The notes under the pieces: model-generated
The model's database searches: none
What the model saw: only the letters and a program-made list of their open reading frames with translations
What the model was told of the DNA's origin: nothing
Shown here: positions 13,004-22,299 of the stretch, in pieces
Layout of the letters: each line of letters opens with the position of its first letter
Numbering within the stretch: the first letter of the stretch is position 1
Assembly (NCBI GenBank): GCA_019930625.1
Contig: CP082844.1
Location: 3,658,001-3,722,000, forward strand
Direction of reading: 5' to 3'
Length of the DNA stretch: 64,000 bases
Source: Nocardia asteroides
GTDB taxonomy: Bacteria > Actinomycetota > Actinomycetes > Mycobacteriales > Mycobacteriaceae
Translations under genes and position numbers: made by a program

Positions 13004-13033
13004 CGCGACCCGAACATCGCTGTTCGGGTCGCG
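13004..13033 (-). terminator. Perfect hairpin between the adenylation fragment and the NRPS gene
   Basis: The arm GCGACCCGAACA (13005-13016) pairs with TGTTCGGGTCGC (13021-13032) around the tetraloop TCGC, and 13004/13033 adds a thirteenth pair. It lies 20 bases past the stop of the adenylation-fragment gene and 150 bases before the NRPS start, on the transcribed minus strand. No U-run follows, as is common for actinobacterial hairpins. It may be a partial terminator or attenuator, or may stabilise mRNA ends. Confidence 0.7.
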
Positions 13034-13052
13034 TGGGGAGGGATATGCCCGG

Positions 13053-13514
13053 TCAGGCGGATGCGGGAAGAAGGTCCAGGTCGGCGGTGCCCAGCGGGGC
13101 GGAAGAACTGGTGAGGTAGCGCTGGAGGGTGGAGCGCTCGTCCAGCACCAGCCAGGTGATCGCGCCGGCCTGGTCGGGCCGCTGATCCTTGGTGGTGACG
13201 CCCACCGGGGTGCCGAGCGCGAAGGAGCCGTCTTCGGTCACGGGGATGGTCACTGCGCCGATCTTGGTGGCGGCCCGCTCGGCCACGACGGACTCGATGG
13301 GCTGGTCGATCGCCACCGCGATGCGGGTGCCGGGGCCCGCGCCGATGCCGAGCAGCAGGCGGGCGAGGCGGTTGGACCAGCGATCCAGTTCGGCGTAGGT
13401 GAGGTCGCAATCGGCGGTGGACACCACGACCGCCTGCGGATCGACCTCGGCGACGGGCTCGGCCAGCGGCAGGACGTAGAGGTTGTCGGCGAGCGAATCG
13501 GTCAGCGTGTGCAT
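13053..13514 (-). CDS. Free-standing N-terminal adenylation-domain fragment
   Basis: A 153-residue protein; ATG at 13514 is preceded by GAGGA at good spacing. Residues 38-85 match the start of NRPS A domains: LTYAELDRWSNRLARLL is the A1 core, and the A2-like region runs AATKIGAVTIPV. The usual DPxYPxxR after A2 is replaced by TEDGSFALG. The protein ends where the A3 P-loop (YTSGSTG) would begin, so it lacks the ATP-binding loop, the aminoacyl pocket and the C-terminal subdomain and cannot adenylate. It lies 198 bp upstream of the NRPS in the same direction, with a hairpin between. It could be a decaying domain remnant or a dedicated accessory protein; the intact frame, good ribosome site and clean ends favour a translated gene. 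Function unknown. Confidence 0.75.
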   Translation of the reverse strand: MHTLTDSLADNLYVLPLAEPVAEVDPQAVVVSTADCDLTYAELDRWSNRLARLLLGIGAGPGTRIAVAIDQPIESVVAERAATKIGAVTIPVTEDGSFALGTPVGVTTKDQRPDQAGAITWLVLDERSTLQRYLTSSSAPLGTADLDLLPASA

Positions 13515-13619
13515 TTCGTGTCCTCGAGTGTCGATTGGGAGGTTGTTCTGCGTACCTCTTAATCTCGTCCTCGAGCGGCCCTTCCGACAGCAACCCCAGC
13601 GCTGGTCCGGGCACTCCCA

Positions 13620-13639
13620 GGGTGGGCGAAATCCCACCC
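13620..13639 (-). terminator. Hairpin after fecB
   Basis: GGGTGGG (13620-13626) and CCCACCC (13633-13639) pair around a 6-base loop, 13 bases beyond the fecB stop codon on its coding strand. There is no T tract. Weak candidate terminator separating fecB from the adenylation-fragment gene. Confidence 0.5.
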
Positions 13640-13652
13640 AAGGGTGTGGCGC

Positions 13653-14741
13653 TCAGTCGGTCACGTAGCCGTTGAGCGTGTTGCGCAGATCGGTGAGCAG
13701 GGCGCGGGCGGCGGTGAGGCCCTCGCCGTGCCAGACGCTGTCCTCCACGGCGAACACCCGGCGGTCGGTGGCGGCGCCGAGTTCCTTCCATTCGTCGGTG
13801 CGCAGCACCGCTTCACCGTGCTCCTTGCCCTCCCGGCCCGCGAGGATCACGTAGATCACGTCGCCTTCCACCTTCGTGGCGAACTCGCCCCCGCGCACGT
13901 CGAACGAGGCGCCGCGCTGGGCGGCGGGCCGCTGCACGCCCGCGTCGCCGAGCACCTGGCCCGCGAAGCTGTCGCCGCCCTGCACCTGGTCGGTGTCGGC
14001 GGTGAACCGGATGACCGATGCCTGCGTCTGGCCCGCCGCCAGCGCGACACCGGTGTCGCGCGCCTCGGTGCGGTAGTTCTGCAGGGCGGTCTCCGCCGCG
14101 CCCAGACGTCCCGAACCCGCGGCGAAAGCCGCGAATTCGGCCTGCCAGCTGTTGTTCGAGCCGACCAGCACGGTCGGGGCGATGGCCTGGAGCGCGGCGA
14201 AACTCGCCGCGCCGGTGGGGATCTCGCCGAGGATCAGGTCGGGGCGCAGATCGGCGATCCGGGCCGGGTCGGGTTGCGCGGCGGTGCCGACGCCGGGAAT
14301 CTTCAGCACGCCGGTCCCCAGATAGGCCGGTTGCGGGCTCGGCCCGTCGAGGGTCACCGTGCCGACGACCCGCTCCCACAGGCCGAGCGCGCAGACCGCG
14401 TCCAGCGCGGAGGTGGTGAGCACGACGATGCGCTGTGGATCGGCGGGCACCTCGGAGACCCCCGCCGCATGCGTGACGCTCCGGGTCTGCGCATCCGCCG
14501 GGTCCGGCGCGCTCGGCAACGCGCACGCCCGGGTGGTGTCACGCTCCAGACCCACCACGCCCGCACCCGCGATATTCGTGGTGGTGCGCACGATCGAGAC
14601 GTCGTCGTCGCTCTTGCCGCCACAGCCCGCCGCCAGAACAGTCGCGCACACGGCGGCGACCACGATCACCCGGCGACCCGCGGCGGCGGGTGTGGGAGAA
14701 GCTGTGCGGTTTCGGAAGCGAACGAAGGCGCTCAGCGGCAT
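13653..14741 (-). CDS. fecB: FecB-type iron-siderophore-binding lipoprotein
   Basis: A 362-residue periplasmic-binding-protein-type protein. The N-terminus has basic residues, a hydrophobic segment and a lipobox ending LAAGC (Cys near 40), so it should be lipid-anchored outside the membrane. Hallmarks of the FecB/BtuF fold follow: PADPQRIVVLTTSALDAVCALG near 100, and LRPDLILGEIPTG near 170. Divergent from ctaD, as M. tuberculosis fecB (Rv3044) is beside ctaD (Rv3043c); that protein is implicated in carboxymycobactin/heme binding. Here it points toward the NRPS cluster, so a role in capturing its iron-loaded product is plausible but inferred. No transporter permease is in the window. The ribosome site before ATG 14741 is weak, so the start is uncertain. 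Confidence 0.88.
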   Translation of the reverse strand: MPLSAFVRFRNRTASPTPAAAGRRVIVVAAVCATVLAAGCGGKSDDDVSIVRTTTNIAGAGVVGLERDTTRACALPSAPDPADAQTRSVTHAAGVSEVPADPQRIVVLTTSALDAVCALGLWERVVGTVTLDGPSPQPAYLGTGVLKIPGVGTAAQPDPARIADLRPDLILGEIPTGAASFAALQAIAPTVLVGSNNSWQAEFAAFAAGSGRLGAAETALQNYRTEARDTGVALAAGQTQASVIRFTADTDQVQGGDSFAGQVLGDAGVQRPAAQRGASFDVRGGEFATKVEGDVIYVILAGREGKEHGEAVLRTDEWKELGAATDRRVFAVEDSVWHGEGLTAARALLTDLRNTLNGYVTD

Positions 14742-14790
14742 GCGGCTGAGGGTACCGTGTCTGATTCGCAGCGCCGGACGGCGCCGTGAA

Positions 14791-15597
14791 TCACGCTTTC
14801 TCGCCGCCGATGCTGAAGCGGGCGCCGGTGGCGTCGGTGACCGCGGCCATGCGGCCGTAGGGGGTGTTCTCCGGGGGCGAGAGCACCGAGCCGCCCAGTT
14901 CGGCGAGCCGGTCGACGGTCTTGTCCACGTCGTCGGCGCCGAAGTAGACGGTCCAGCCGGCGGGTGCGCCTTCGGGCAGGAACGCCGAGGCGTCCATGAC
15001 GCCGCCGAGCATCGGACTCTCCGCGTGGATGGTGGAGTAGCGGAATTCCGGGACGTCGGAGATCGTGAAGACGTCCGACCAGCCGAACACGTCGCGGTAG
15101 AACGTCAGCGAGGCGTCGTAGGCGCGGGTGTGCAACTCGAACCACGACGGTGCGCCCGCGTGGTCGCGCCACTGCCCGCCGGAGACCAGGCCCATGGTCT
15201 CGAAGCCGGGGAACGTCCCGGCCTGCCAGATGCCGACGCCCGCGCCCCCGACGTCGCCGAGCACGGCCATCGTGCCCAGCTCGCCGACCGCCATCGGCGG
15301 CACGACCAGCGACGCCCCCGCCGCGGTCGCCGCGTCGGCGGTGGCCTGGGCATCGGGACTGGCCAGATACACCGTCCACTGTTCCGGGCTGTCGGTGTCG
15401 CCGGGCATCCTGGCCATCGCGCCCGCCACCACGCGCCCGCCCTTGCGGAAGGTGATATAGCCGCCGAACTCCTCGCCCGCGCTCTCGGCGGTCCACCCGA
15501 ACAGGTCGCGATAGAACGCGATGCTCCGGTCGGGATCGGAGGTGTACAGCTCTACCCAACAGGGATCGCCCGGCTTGGTGTCGTTCGGTTTCGTCAT
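14791..15597 (-). CDS. Two-domain VOC (glyoxalase-fold) protein
   Basis: A 268-residue protein made of two vicinal-oxygen-chelate repeats, each opening alike: PCWVELYTSDPDRSIAFYRDLFGW near residue 12 and SWFELHTRAYDASLTFYRDVFGW near 146. The first half ends with GVGIWQA and the second with GARFSIGG. Arrangement and motifs resemble mycobacterial Rv0577/Rv0911-type double-VOC proteins, which have no firmly assigned reaction. The ATG at 15597 has a perfect AGGAGG six bases upstream. It lies between fecB and ctaD, 49 bp upstream of fecB and in the same direction, so may be co-transcribed with it. Substrate unknown. Confidence 0.88.
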   Translation of the reverse strand: MTKPNDTKPGDPCWVELYTSDPDRSIAFYRDLFGWTAESAGEEFGGYITFRKGGRVVAGAMARMPGDTDSPEQWTVYLASPDAQATADAATAAGASLVVPPMAVGELGTMAVLGDVGGAGVGIWQAGTFPGFETMGLVSGGQWRDHAGAPSWFELHTRAYDASLTFYRDVFGWSDVFTISDVPEFRYSTIHAESPMLGGVMDASAFLPEGAPAGWTVYFGADDVDKTVDRLAELGGSVLSPPENTPYGRMAAVTDATGARFSIGGEKA

Positions 15598-15902
15598 CAC
15601 TGGCCTCCTGGCTGCGAGGTGAACTGATGTCACCGGTACAGACGGACCCGGCCCGCCGAACTGATCGGTGCCGACCGCAGTAGGACCAGAATCGCAACCC
15701 GAGCCCCGAGGGGACCGCGAACACGCCGTGCCGCAGGTGCGGCCGAACAAATACGACAGAGAGTAGGACCCGTTCGGCTCGCTCCATCGCCACGGTTTAC
15801 GATTCGAAGAGCGCAAGCGAACTGTCGTCTGTCCCGACATAGCGGATGGATGCGATCAGCGGAGCCTGCGGAGCGACCTAAAGGCACCTTTCAGGAGGAT
15901 CA
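15598..15902. other. Divergent promoter region, VOC gene / ctaD
   Basis: 305 bp without a credible gene. It must hold the start signals for the VOC-fecB unit (left) and ctaD (right). The ctaD ribosome site AGGAGG lies about 5 bases before its GTG. I see no clear operator or iron box. Confidence 0.6.
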
Positions 15903-17645
15903 GTGACTGCCGTAGAGCCCCAGCCAGTCCCTCAGTTGGAAGCGACTCGGCCTTATCCGGCTCGGACCGGGCCGAAGGGCTCGTTCATCTACAAGATGGT
16001 CACCACCACGGACCCCAAGGTCCTGGGTGTCATGTACCTGACCACGTCGATGGGCTTCTTCCTCATCGGTGGCCTGATGGCGCTGCTGATGCGCGGTGAG
16101 CTCGCGCGCCCCGGCCTGCAGTTCCTGTCGACCGAGCAGTTCAACCAGCTGTTCACCATGCACGGCACGATCATGCTGCTGTTCTACGCGACCGCGATCG
16201 TGTTCGGCTTCGCCAACATCATCCTGCCGCTGCAGATCGGCGCCCCCGACGTCGCCTTCCCCCGCCTGAATGCCTTCAGCTACTGGCTGTACGCGTTCGG
16301 CGCCAGCATGGCGACCGCGGGCTTCATCACCCCGGGCGGCGCCGCGGACTTCGGCTGGACGGCGTACGTGCCGCTGACCGACATCCTGCACTCGCCCGGC
16401 GTCGGAACCGACCTGTGGATCCTGGGCCTCGCGGTGTCCGGTCTGGGCACCATCCTCGGTGGCGTGAACATGCTGACCACCGTGGTCTGCCTGCGTGCTC
16501 CCGGTATGACCATGTTCCGGATGCCGATCTTCACCTGGAACATCGCCGTCACCAGCGTCCTGGTGCTGCTGGCCTTCCCGCTGCTGACCGCCGCGCTGTT
16601 CGGCCTGGCCTACGACCGCCACCTGGGTGGCCACATCTACGACCCCGCGACCGGCGGCATCCTGCTCTACCAGCACCTGTTCTGGTTCTTCGGCCACCCC
16701 GAGGTGTACATCATCGCGCTGCCGTTCTTCGGCATCGTCTCGGAGATCTTCCCGGTCTTCTCGCGTAAGCCGATCTTCGGTTACACCACGCTGGTCTACG
16801 CCACCCTGGGTATCGCCGCGTTGTCCATCGCGGTGTGGGCGCACCACATGTACGCCACCGGCGCGGTCCTGCTGCCGTACTTCTCGTTCATGACCTTCCT
16901 CATCGCGGTCCCGACCGGTGTGAAGTTCTTCAACTGGATCGGCACGATGTGGCGCGGTCAGCTGACCTTCGAGTCGCCGATGCTGTTCTCCATCGGGTTC
17001 ATCGTCACCTTCCTCTTCGGTGGCCTGTCCGGCGTCATCCTGGCCAGCCCGCCGCTGGACTTCCACGTCACCGACTCGTACTTCGTCGTGGCGCACTTCC
17101 ACTACGTGCTCTTCGGCACCATCGTGTTCGCCACCTACGCGGGCATCTACTTCTGGTTCCCGAAGATGACCGGACGCATGCTGGACGAGCGCCTGGCCAA
17201 GTGGCACTTCTGGACGACGTTCATCGGCTTCCACACCACCTTCCTCGTCCAGCACTGGCTGGGCGCCGAGGGCATGCCGCGCCGCTACGCCGACTACCTG
17301 CCCAGCGACGGCTTCACCACGCTGAACACGATCTCCACGATCGGCGCCTTCGTGCTCGGCGCGTCGATGCTGCCGTTCCTGTGGAACGTCTTCAAGAGCT
17401 ACCGCTACGGCGAGGTGGTCACCGTGGACGACCCGTGGGGCTACGGCAACTCGCTGGAGTGGGCCACCACCTGCCCGCCGCCGCGGCACAACTTCTACGA
17501 GCTGCCGCGCATCCGCTCCGAGCGTCCCGCCTTCGAGCTGCACTACCCGCACATGATCGAGCGCATGCGCGCCGAGGCCCACGTGGGCTGGGGTGCGGGC
17601 AAGCACGCCACCGAGGTCCACGAGACGGCCGCGTTGACGAAGTAG
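15903..17645 (+). CDS. ctaD: Cytochrome c oxidase subunit I
   Basis: A 580-residue integral membrane subunit of the aa3-type oxidase, which reduces oxygen to water and pumps protons as part of the bcc-aa3 chain. Conserved ligands are visible: FTMHG near residue 84 (heme a), HPEVY near 264 (CuB His and cross-linked Tyr), HHMYATG near 314 (CuB pair) and HFHYVLFG near 398 (heme a3/a). About twelve transmembrane segments. GTG start with AGGAGG just upstream. Followed by a strong terminator, so probably monocistronic; serB comes next as in M. tuberculosis (Rv3043c-Rv3042c). Confidence 0.98.
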   Translation: MTAVEPQPVPQLEATRPYPARTGPKGSFIYKMVTTTDPKVLGVMYLTTSMGFFLIGGLMALLMRGELARPGLQFLSTEQFNQLFTMHGTIMLLFYATAIVFGFANIILPLQIGAPDVAFPRLNAFSYWLYAFGASMATAGFITPGGAADFGWTAYVPLTDILHSPGVGTDLWILGLAVSGLGTILGGVNMLTTVVCLRAPGMTMFRMPIFTWNIAVTSVLVLLAFPLLTAALFGLAYDRHLGGHIYDPATGGILLYQHLFWFFGHPEVYIIALPFFGIVSEIFPVFSRKPIFGYTTLVYATLGIAALSIAVWAHHMYATGAVLLPYFSFMTFLIAVPTGVKFFNWIGTMWRGQLTFESPMLFSIGFIVTFLFGGLSGVILASPPLDFHVTDSYFVVAHFHYVLFGTIVFATYAGIYFWFPKMTGRMLDERLAKWHFWTTFIGFHTTFLVQHWLGAEGMPRRYADYLPSDGFTTLNTISTIGAFVLGASMLPFLWNVFKSYRYGEVVTVDDPWGYGNSLEWATTCPPPRHNFYELPRIRSERPAFELHYPHMIERMRAEAHVGWGAGKHATEVHETAALTK

Positions 17646-17662
17646 GCGAAAGATACCGCCAT

Positions 17663-17702
17663 GAGTGTGCACCTGCTGGTGACAGCGGGTGCACACTCTT
17701 TT
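17663..17702 (+). terminator. Intrinsic terminator after ctaD
   Basis: GAGTGTGCACC (17663-17673) pairs perfectly with GGTGCACACTC (17688-17698); the loop can extend through GCTG/CAGC. A TTTT tract (17699-17702) follows. It lies 18 bases after the ctaD stop. Confidence 0.92.
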
Positions 17703-17706
17703 GTGA

Positions 17707-19002
<1,296 letters not shown>

Positions 19003-19097
19003 GCGGTCCGGACCCACACCCCGGACAGCGCGCCGGTGCGCGCAGCCGCCGATCGGTAGGCTCACTGCGGGTTGATCATTCGGCGATCGGAGGAAGG

Positions 19098-19520
19098 GTG
19101 CGGAAGTCCCTGCTTGTGCTGCTGATCGGATCGGCGGTGGCGGGGTGCGGCAACGGCTCGTCGGAGACGACCACCGCCGAGGTCGCGAATGCCGTTGTGC
19201 GCGTAGGTGAGGCCGACAACGCGCAGCAGCGGCGGCTGTCGGCCGGACAGCGGCTCGTGGTCGCCCTGCCTGCCAACCCGTCGACCGGATACTCCTGGAG
19301 CGTCGCGGCACTCGACTCGTCGGTGGTGAAACCGGACGGCGAGGCCGATTTCGAACCGGATGCGGCCGCGCCGGTCGCGCCGGGCGCCGGCGGCACGGCC
19401 GTGCGGAGCTTCGTAGGCGTCGGGACGGGTGCGACCACATTGAAGATGGAGTACACGCGTCCGTGGGACCAGGGTTTGGAGCCGGCCCGGACGTTCTCGT
19501 TGACGATCGAGGTGCGGTGA
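19098..19520 (+). CDS. Chagasin-type (I42) protease-inhibitor lipoprotein
   Basis: A 140-residue exported protein. GTG at 19098 follows GGAGGAA; the signal peptide ends with the lipobox AVAGC (Cys about residue 17). The rest carries the chagasin family signatures in order: NPSTGYSW near 64 (the NPTTG loop), GAGGTAVRSF near 102, and TRPWDQG near 122 (the RPW loop). These three loops plug the active site of papain-like cysteine peptidases in characterised members. The stop codon overlaps the next ATG by one base, so it is translationally coupled to the PTH2-like gene. No obvious target protease is in the window. Confidence 0.85.
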   Translation: MRKSLLVLLIGSAVAGCGNGSSETTTAEVANAVVRVGEADNAQQRRLSAGQRLVVALPANPSTGYSWSVAALDSSVVKPDGEADFEPDAAAPVAPGAGGTAVRSFVGVGTGATTLKMEYTRPWDQGLEPARTFSLTIEVR

Positions 19521-20329
19521 TGACGAGCATGCCGGACTGCGGCGCCGAGCCATCCGTGGCGGCAGCCACATCGGACGTCACCACAACGACATCGGATATC
19601 GCGGCATTCGACGCCCGGCATGCGGAACTGGCCCGCGGCTATTACGGGGCGGCCGACCCGGACGACCCCGCCATGGTGCAGGCGATGCAGATGGTCCTGC
19701 ACTTGCCCAAAGCCGATCCGCCTCCGCGCAGCGCCCTGCTGGCCGCGGCGGCGGCCGCCGCGGTGGCGCTGTGCCTGGACGAGCGGGTCGGGCCGGGTGG
19801 CGAATGGGAAGAGCCGTATCTGGCGTGGAAGCGATCCCGCATCCGCAAGGTGGCTCGTCGCGCGCGGGGCGCCCAGTGGCAGGCGACCTGCGCGGTGGAC
19901 GGCGTCACCGTCGAGATCGACGGTGCGCGGGCGCGGGCGCTGGTCCCGGGGCCGGTGGGCCGGGTCGATCCACGGATCAAGCGTCTGCAGATCGGCGGCA
20001 CCGATCTCGAGCACGACGAGCCCGGGCCGCCCGATCCGAGCCTGCCCGTCCTGTGGGTGAACACCGGGCTCGGGATGACACTGGGCAAGGCGGCCGCCCA
20101 GGTGGGCCACGCGAGCATGCTGCTGGCGGGCGCGCTGCCGATCGAGCACGCGCGGCGCTGGGCCGAACTCGGCTTCCGCTGCGCGGTGCGCGAGGCCGAC
20201 GCGGGACGCTGGGCCGCGCTGGTCGAGCAGGTGGCCGAGGGCGGCGCGGTCGCCGTGCGCGACGCGGGCTACACCGAGGTTGCGCCGGGCTCCATGACGG
20301 TGATCGCCGTACCCGCCCGATCCTGGTGA
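19520..20329 (+). CDS. PTH2-like protein with N-terminal extension
   Basis: A 269-residue cytoplasmic protein. The C-terminal half (about residues 172-265) resembles peptidyl-tRNA hydrolase type II: TLGKAAAQVGHASM corresponds to the GKxAAQxxHA core, and the end reads GYTEVAPGSMTVIAVP as in PTH2. The first 170 residues are not part of that fold and contain PYLAWKRSRIRKVARRARG, a basic stretch. Bacterial housekeeping Pth is a different family, so this may act on peptidyl-tRNA or another substrate. Overlaps the inhibitor gene stop by one base (TGATG). Confidence 0.75.
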   Translation: MTSMPDCGAEPSVAAATSDVTTTTSDIAAFDARHAELARGYYGAADPDDPAMVQAMQMVLHLPKADPPPRSALLAAAAAAAVALCLDERVGPGGEWEEPYLAWKRSRIRKVARRARGAQWQATCAVDGVTVEIDGARARALVPGPVGRVDPRIKRLQIGGTDLEHDEPGPPDPSLPVLWVNTGLGMTLGKAAAQVGHASMLLAGALPIEHARRWAELGFRCAVREADAGRWAALVEQVAEGGAVAVRDAGYTEVAPGSMTVIAVPARSW

Positions 20330-20465
20330 ACATCGCGCGGTGACGTCGCGGGCGTGTCGGACGCTCGGGCGATACGGCCCTGATGGCTGCGATCGGGCAT
20401 GGATTCCAGCCACGGCTCGGCTTTCCCCTCCCCGCGTTGGCAAGTGCCCCCTCAGGTGGGCCAAG

Positions 20466-21299
20466 ATGGAGCCCGTGCCGCAACCGGATCCCGATCTGCT
20501 CATCGATTTCACCGACGTGACCGTCCGCCGCTCGGGGCATACCCTCGTCGGTCCGGTCACCTGGCAGGTCGAGCTCGACGAACGCTGGGTGGTCCTCGGC
20601 CCCAACGGCGCGGGCAAGACCTCGCTGCTGCGAATGGCCGCCGCCGAGATGCACCCGACCGCGGGCGTCGCCCATCTGCTCGGCGAGCGGATCGGGAAAG
20701 TGGACGTCAGCGAGTTGCGTCCGCGCATCGGCCTGTCCTCGGCCGCGGTGGCCAGCCGGGTCCCGATCGATGAGAAGGTCAGCGATCTGGTGGTGTCCGC
20801 CGGTTACGCGGTGCTCGGCCGCTGGCGCGAGCGCTACGACGACATGGACACCGATCGCGCCATCGACATGCTGGAAAGTCTCGGCGCCGAGCACCTGTCG
20901 GACCGCACCTACGGAACACTGTCGGAGGGCGAGCGCAAACGGGTGCTCATCGCCCGCGCCCTGATGACCGATCCCGAGCTGTTGTTGCTCGACGAACCGG
21001 CCGCGGGCCTGGATCTGGGCGGCCGGGAGGAACTGGTCGAGCGGCTCGGCGATCTGGCCGCGGACCCGGACTCGCCCGCGATTGTGCTGGTCACCCATCA
21101 CGTCGAGGAGATCCCGCCCGGATTCACCCACGGCCTGCTGCTCAACGAAGGCTCAGTGGTCGCGCAGGGCTTGCTCTCCGACGTGCTCACCGCGGAGAAC
21201 CTCAGCGACGCCTTCCGGCAATCGATCGCGCTGGATCGAGTCGACGGCCGCTACTTCGCGCGGCGTGCGCGGCGCGCGGGCAGGCACCGCACCCGCTGA
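20466..21299 (+). CDS. ABC transporter ATP-binding protein
   Basis: A 277-residue single nucleotide-binding domain. Walker A is GPNGAGKTS near residue 46, the signature is LSEGERKRVLIARAL near 155, and Walker B is LLLLDEPAAGLD near 175, with switch His in VTHHVEE. No membrane segment and no permease beside it. It occupies the position of M. tuberculosis Rv3041c, downstream of serB. Such soluble ATPases of the ModF/YheS-like kind may work with a distant permease or without one; the substrate cannot be read from the sequence. Confidence 0.9.
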   Translation: MEPVPQPDPDLLIDFTDVTVRRSGHTLVGPVTWQVELDERWVVLGPNGAGKTSLLRMAAAEMHPTAGVAHLLGERIGKVDVSELRPRIGLSSAAVASRVPIDEKVSDLVVSAGYAVLGRWRERYDDMDTDRAIDMLESLGAEHLSDRTYGTLSEGERKRVLIARALMTDPELLLLDEPAAGLDLGGREELVERLGDLAADPDSPAIVLVTHHVEEIPPGFTHGLLLNEGSVVAQGLLSDVLTAENLSDAFRQSIALDRVDGRYFARRARRAGRHRTR

Positions 21300-21348
21300 C
21301 CGGCAACGGCCGTGTCGTCGCCCACCAAGCGCGCGTTAGGGTGCAGAC

Positions 21349-22185
21349 GTGAGTGAGACAGAAGCGCAGGCAGACTCTCAGCAACAGGCGCCGCCGCTGA
21401 AGGACGCGTCGACGGTGATGCTCGTGCGCGACGGCGTCGACGGGCCCGAGATCTTCCTGCAGCGCCGGGTCGGCGCCATGGCGTTCGCCGCGGGCATGAC
21501 CGTGTTCCCTGGTGGCGGCGTCGACTCGTCCGACGCGACCGCGGACATCGCCTGGGCCGGACCGGAGCCCGCCTGGTGGGCCGAGCGATTCGCCACCACC
21601 GAGCCGAGAGCCAAGGCGCTGGTCTGCGCGGCGGTGCGGGAGACGTTCGAGGAGTGCGGTGTGCTGCTGGCCGGCCCGACCGCCGACAGCGTCGTCTCCG
21701 ACACCGCCGGGTACCGGGACGCGCGCGGCAGGCTCGAGCGCAGGGAACTGTCGCTGGCGTCGTTCCTCGCCGAGGAGAGGCTCGTGCTGCGCGCCGACCT
21801 GCTGCGGCCGTGGGCGAATTGGATCACCCCGGTCATCGAGCCGCGCCGCTACGACACCCGGTTCTTCGTCGCGGTGCTGCCGCAAGGACAGCGGGCCGAC
21901 GGCGCCACGTCCGAGGCGGCGGAGGTGCGCTGGAGCACCCCGGCGGCGGCGCTGGACCGATGGCGTTCGGGCGCCGACGTGCTGCTGCCGCCGACCTGGT
22001 CGCAGCTGGTCGCGCTGGGTGCGTTCCGCTCCACCGCCGACATCCTGGCCGCGCAGCGGGCCATCGATCCGATCCTGCCCGTACTGGCCGATCTGGACGG
22101 CAAGCGGATGCTGTCGTTCCCGGACAACCAGCGCTACTTCGCCGATCTTCCGGATGCTCGACGGCTGAAGGGGTCCGCGCGCTGA
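21349..22185 (+). CDS. Nudix hydrolase with split Nudix box (NUDT19-like)
   Basis: A 278-residue protein, GTG start. The Nudix motif is present but interrupted: FPGGGVDSSD near residue 48 carries the first glycines, and the helix AAVRETFEECGVLLAG, with the catalytic REUxEE core, follows about 45 residues later. A long insertion between the two halves is typical of the NUDT19/RP2p class, several of which hydrolyse coenzyme A or acyl-CoA. Position equals M. tuberculosis Rv3040c, directly upstream of an enoyl-CoA hydratase gene, which fits a CoA-linked substrate. Substrate is inference. Confidence 0.87.
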   Translation: MSETEAQADSQQQAPPLKDASTVMLVRDGVDGPEIFLQRRVGAMAFAAGMTVFPGGGVDSSDATADIAWAGPEPAWWAERFATTEPRAKALVCAAVRETFEECGVLLAGPTADSVVSDTAGYRDARGRLERRELSLASFLAEERLVLRADLLRPWANWITPVIEPRRYDTRFFVAVLPQGQRADGATSEAAEVRWSTPAAALDRWRSGADVLLPPTWSQLVALGAFRSTADILAAQRAIDPILPVLADLDGKRMLSFPDNQRYFADLPDARRLKGSAR

Positions 22186-22220
22186 CCGCCCACGCTGTGT
22201 CTGTTGGTCGGCGTGGGCGG
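22186..22220 (+). terminator. Hairpin after Nudix gene
   Basis: CCGCCCACGC (22186-22195) and GCGTGGGCGG (22211-22220) form a perfect 10-bp stem immediately after the stop codon, with a 15-base loop and no T-run. Another CCGCCCACGCCGG lies at about 22261, a partial repeat of the arm. Confidence 0.6.
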
Positions 22221-22299
22221 GGTCCTGCGTGGTTACGCTGCGCTACCTCCTCCGGTCCTGACCGCCCACGCCGGTGAGCACGCGGTAGCGTGACCTCTC

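Noticed and set aside
13515..13652. Iron-box (IdeR/DmdR type) upstream of the adenylation-fragment gene
   Set aside because: Looked for because of the siderophore context; no sequence close to TTAGGTTAGSCTAACCTAA is present in this gap.
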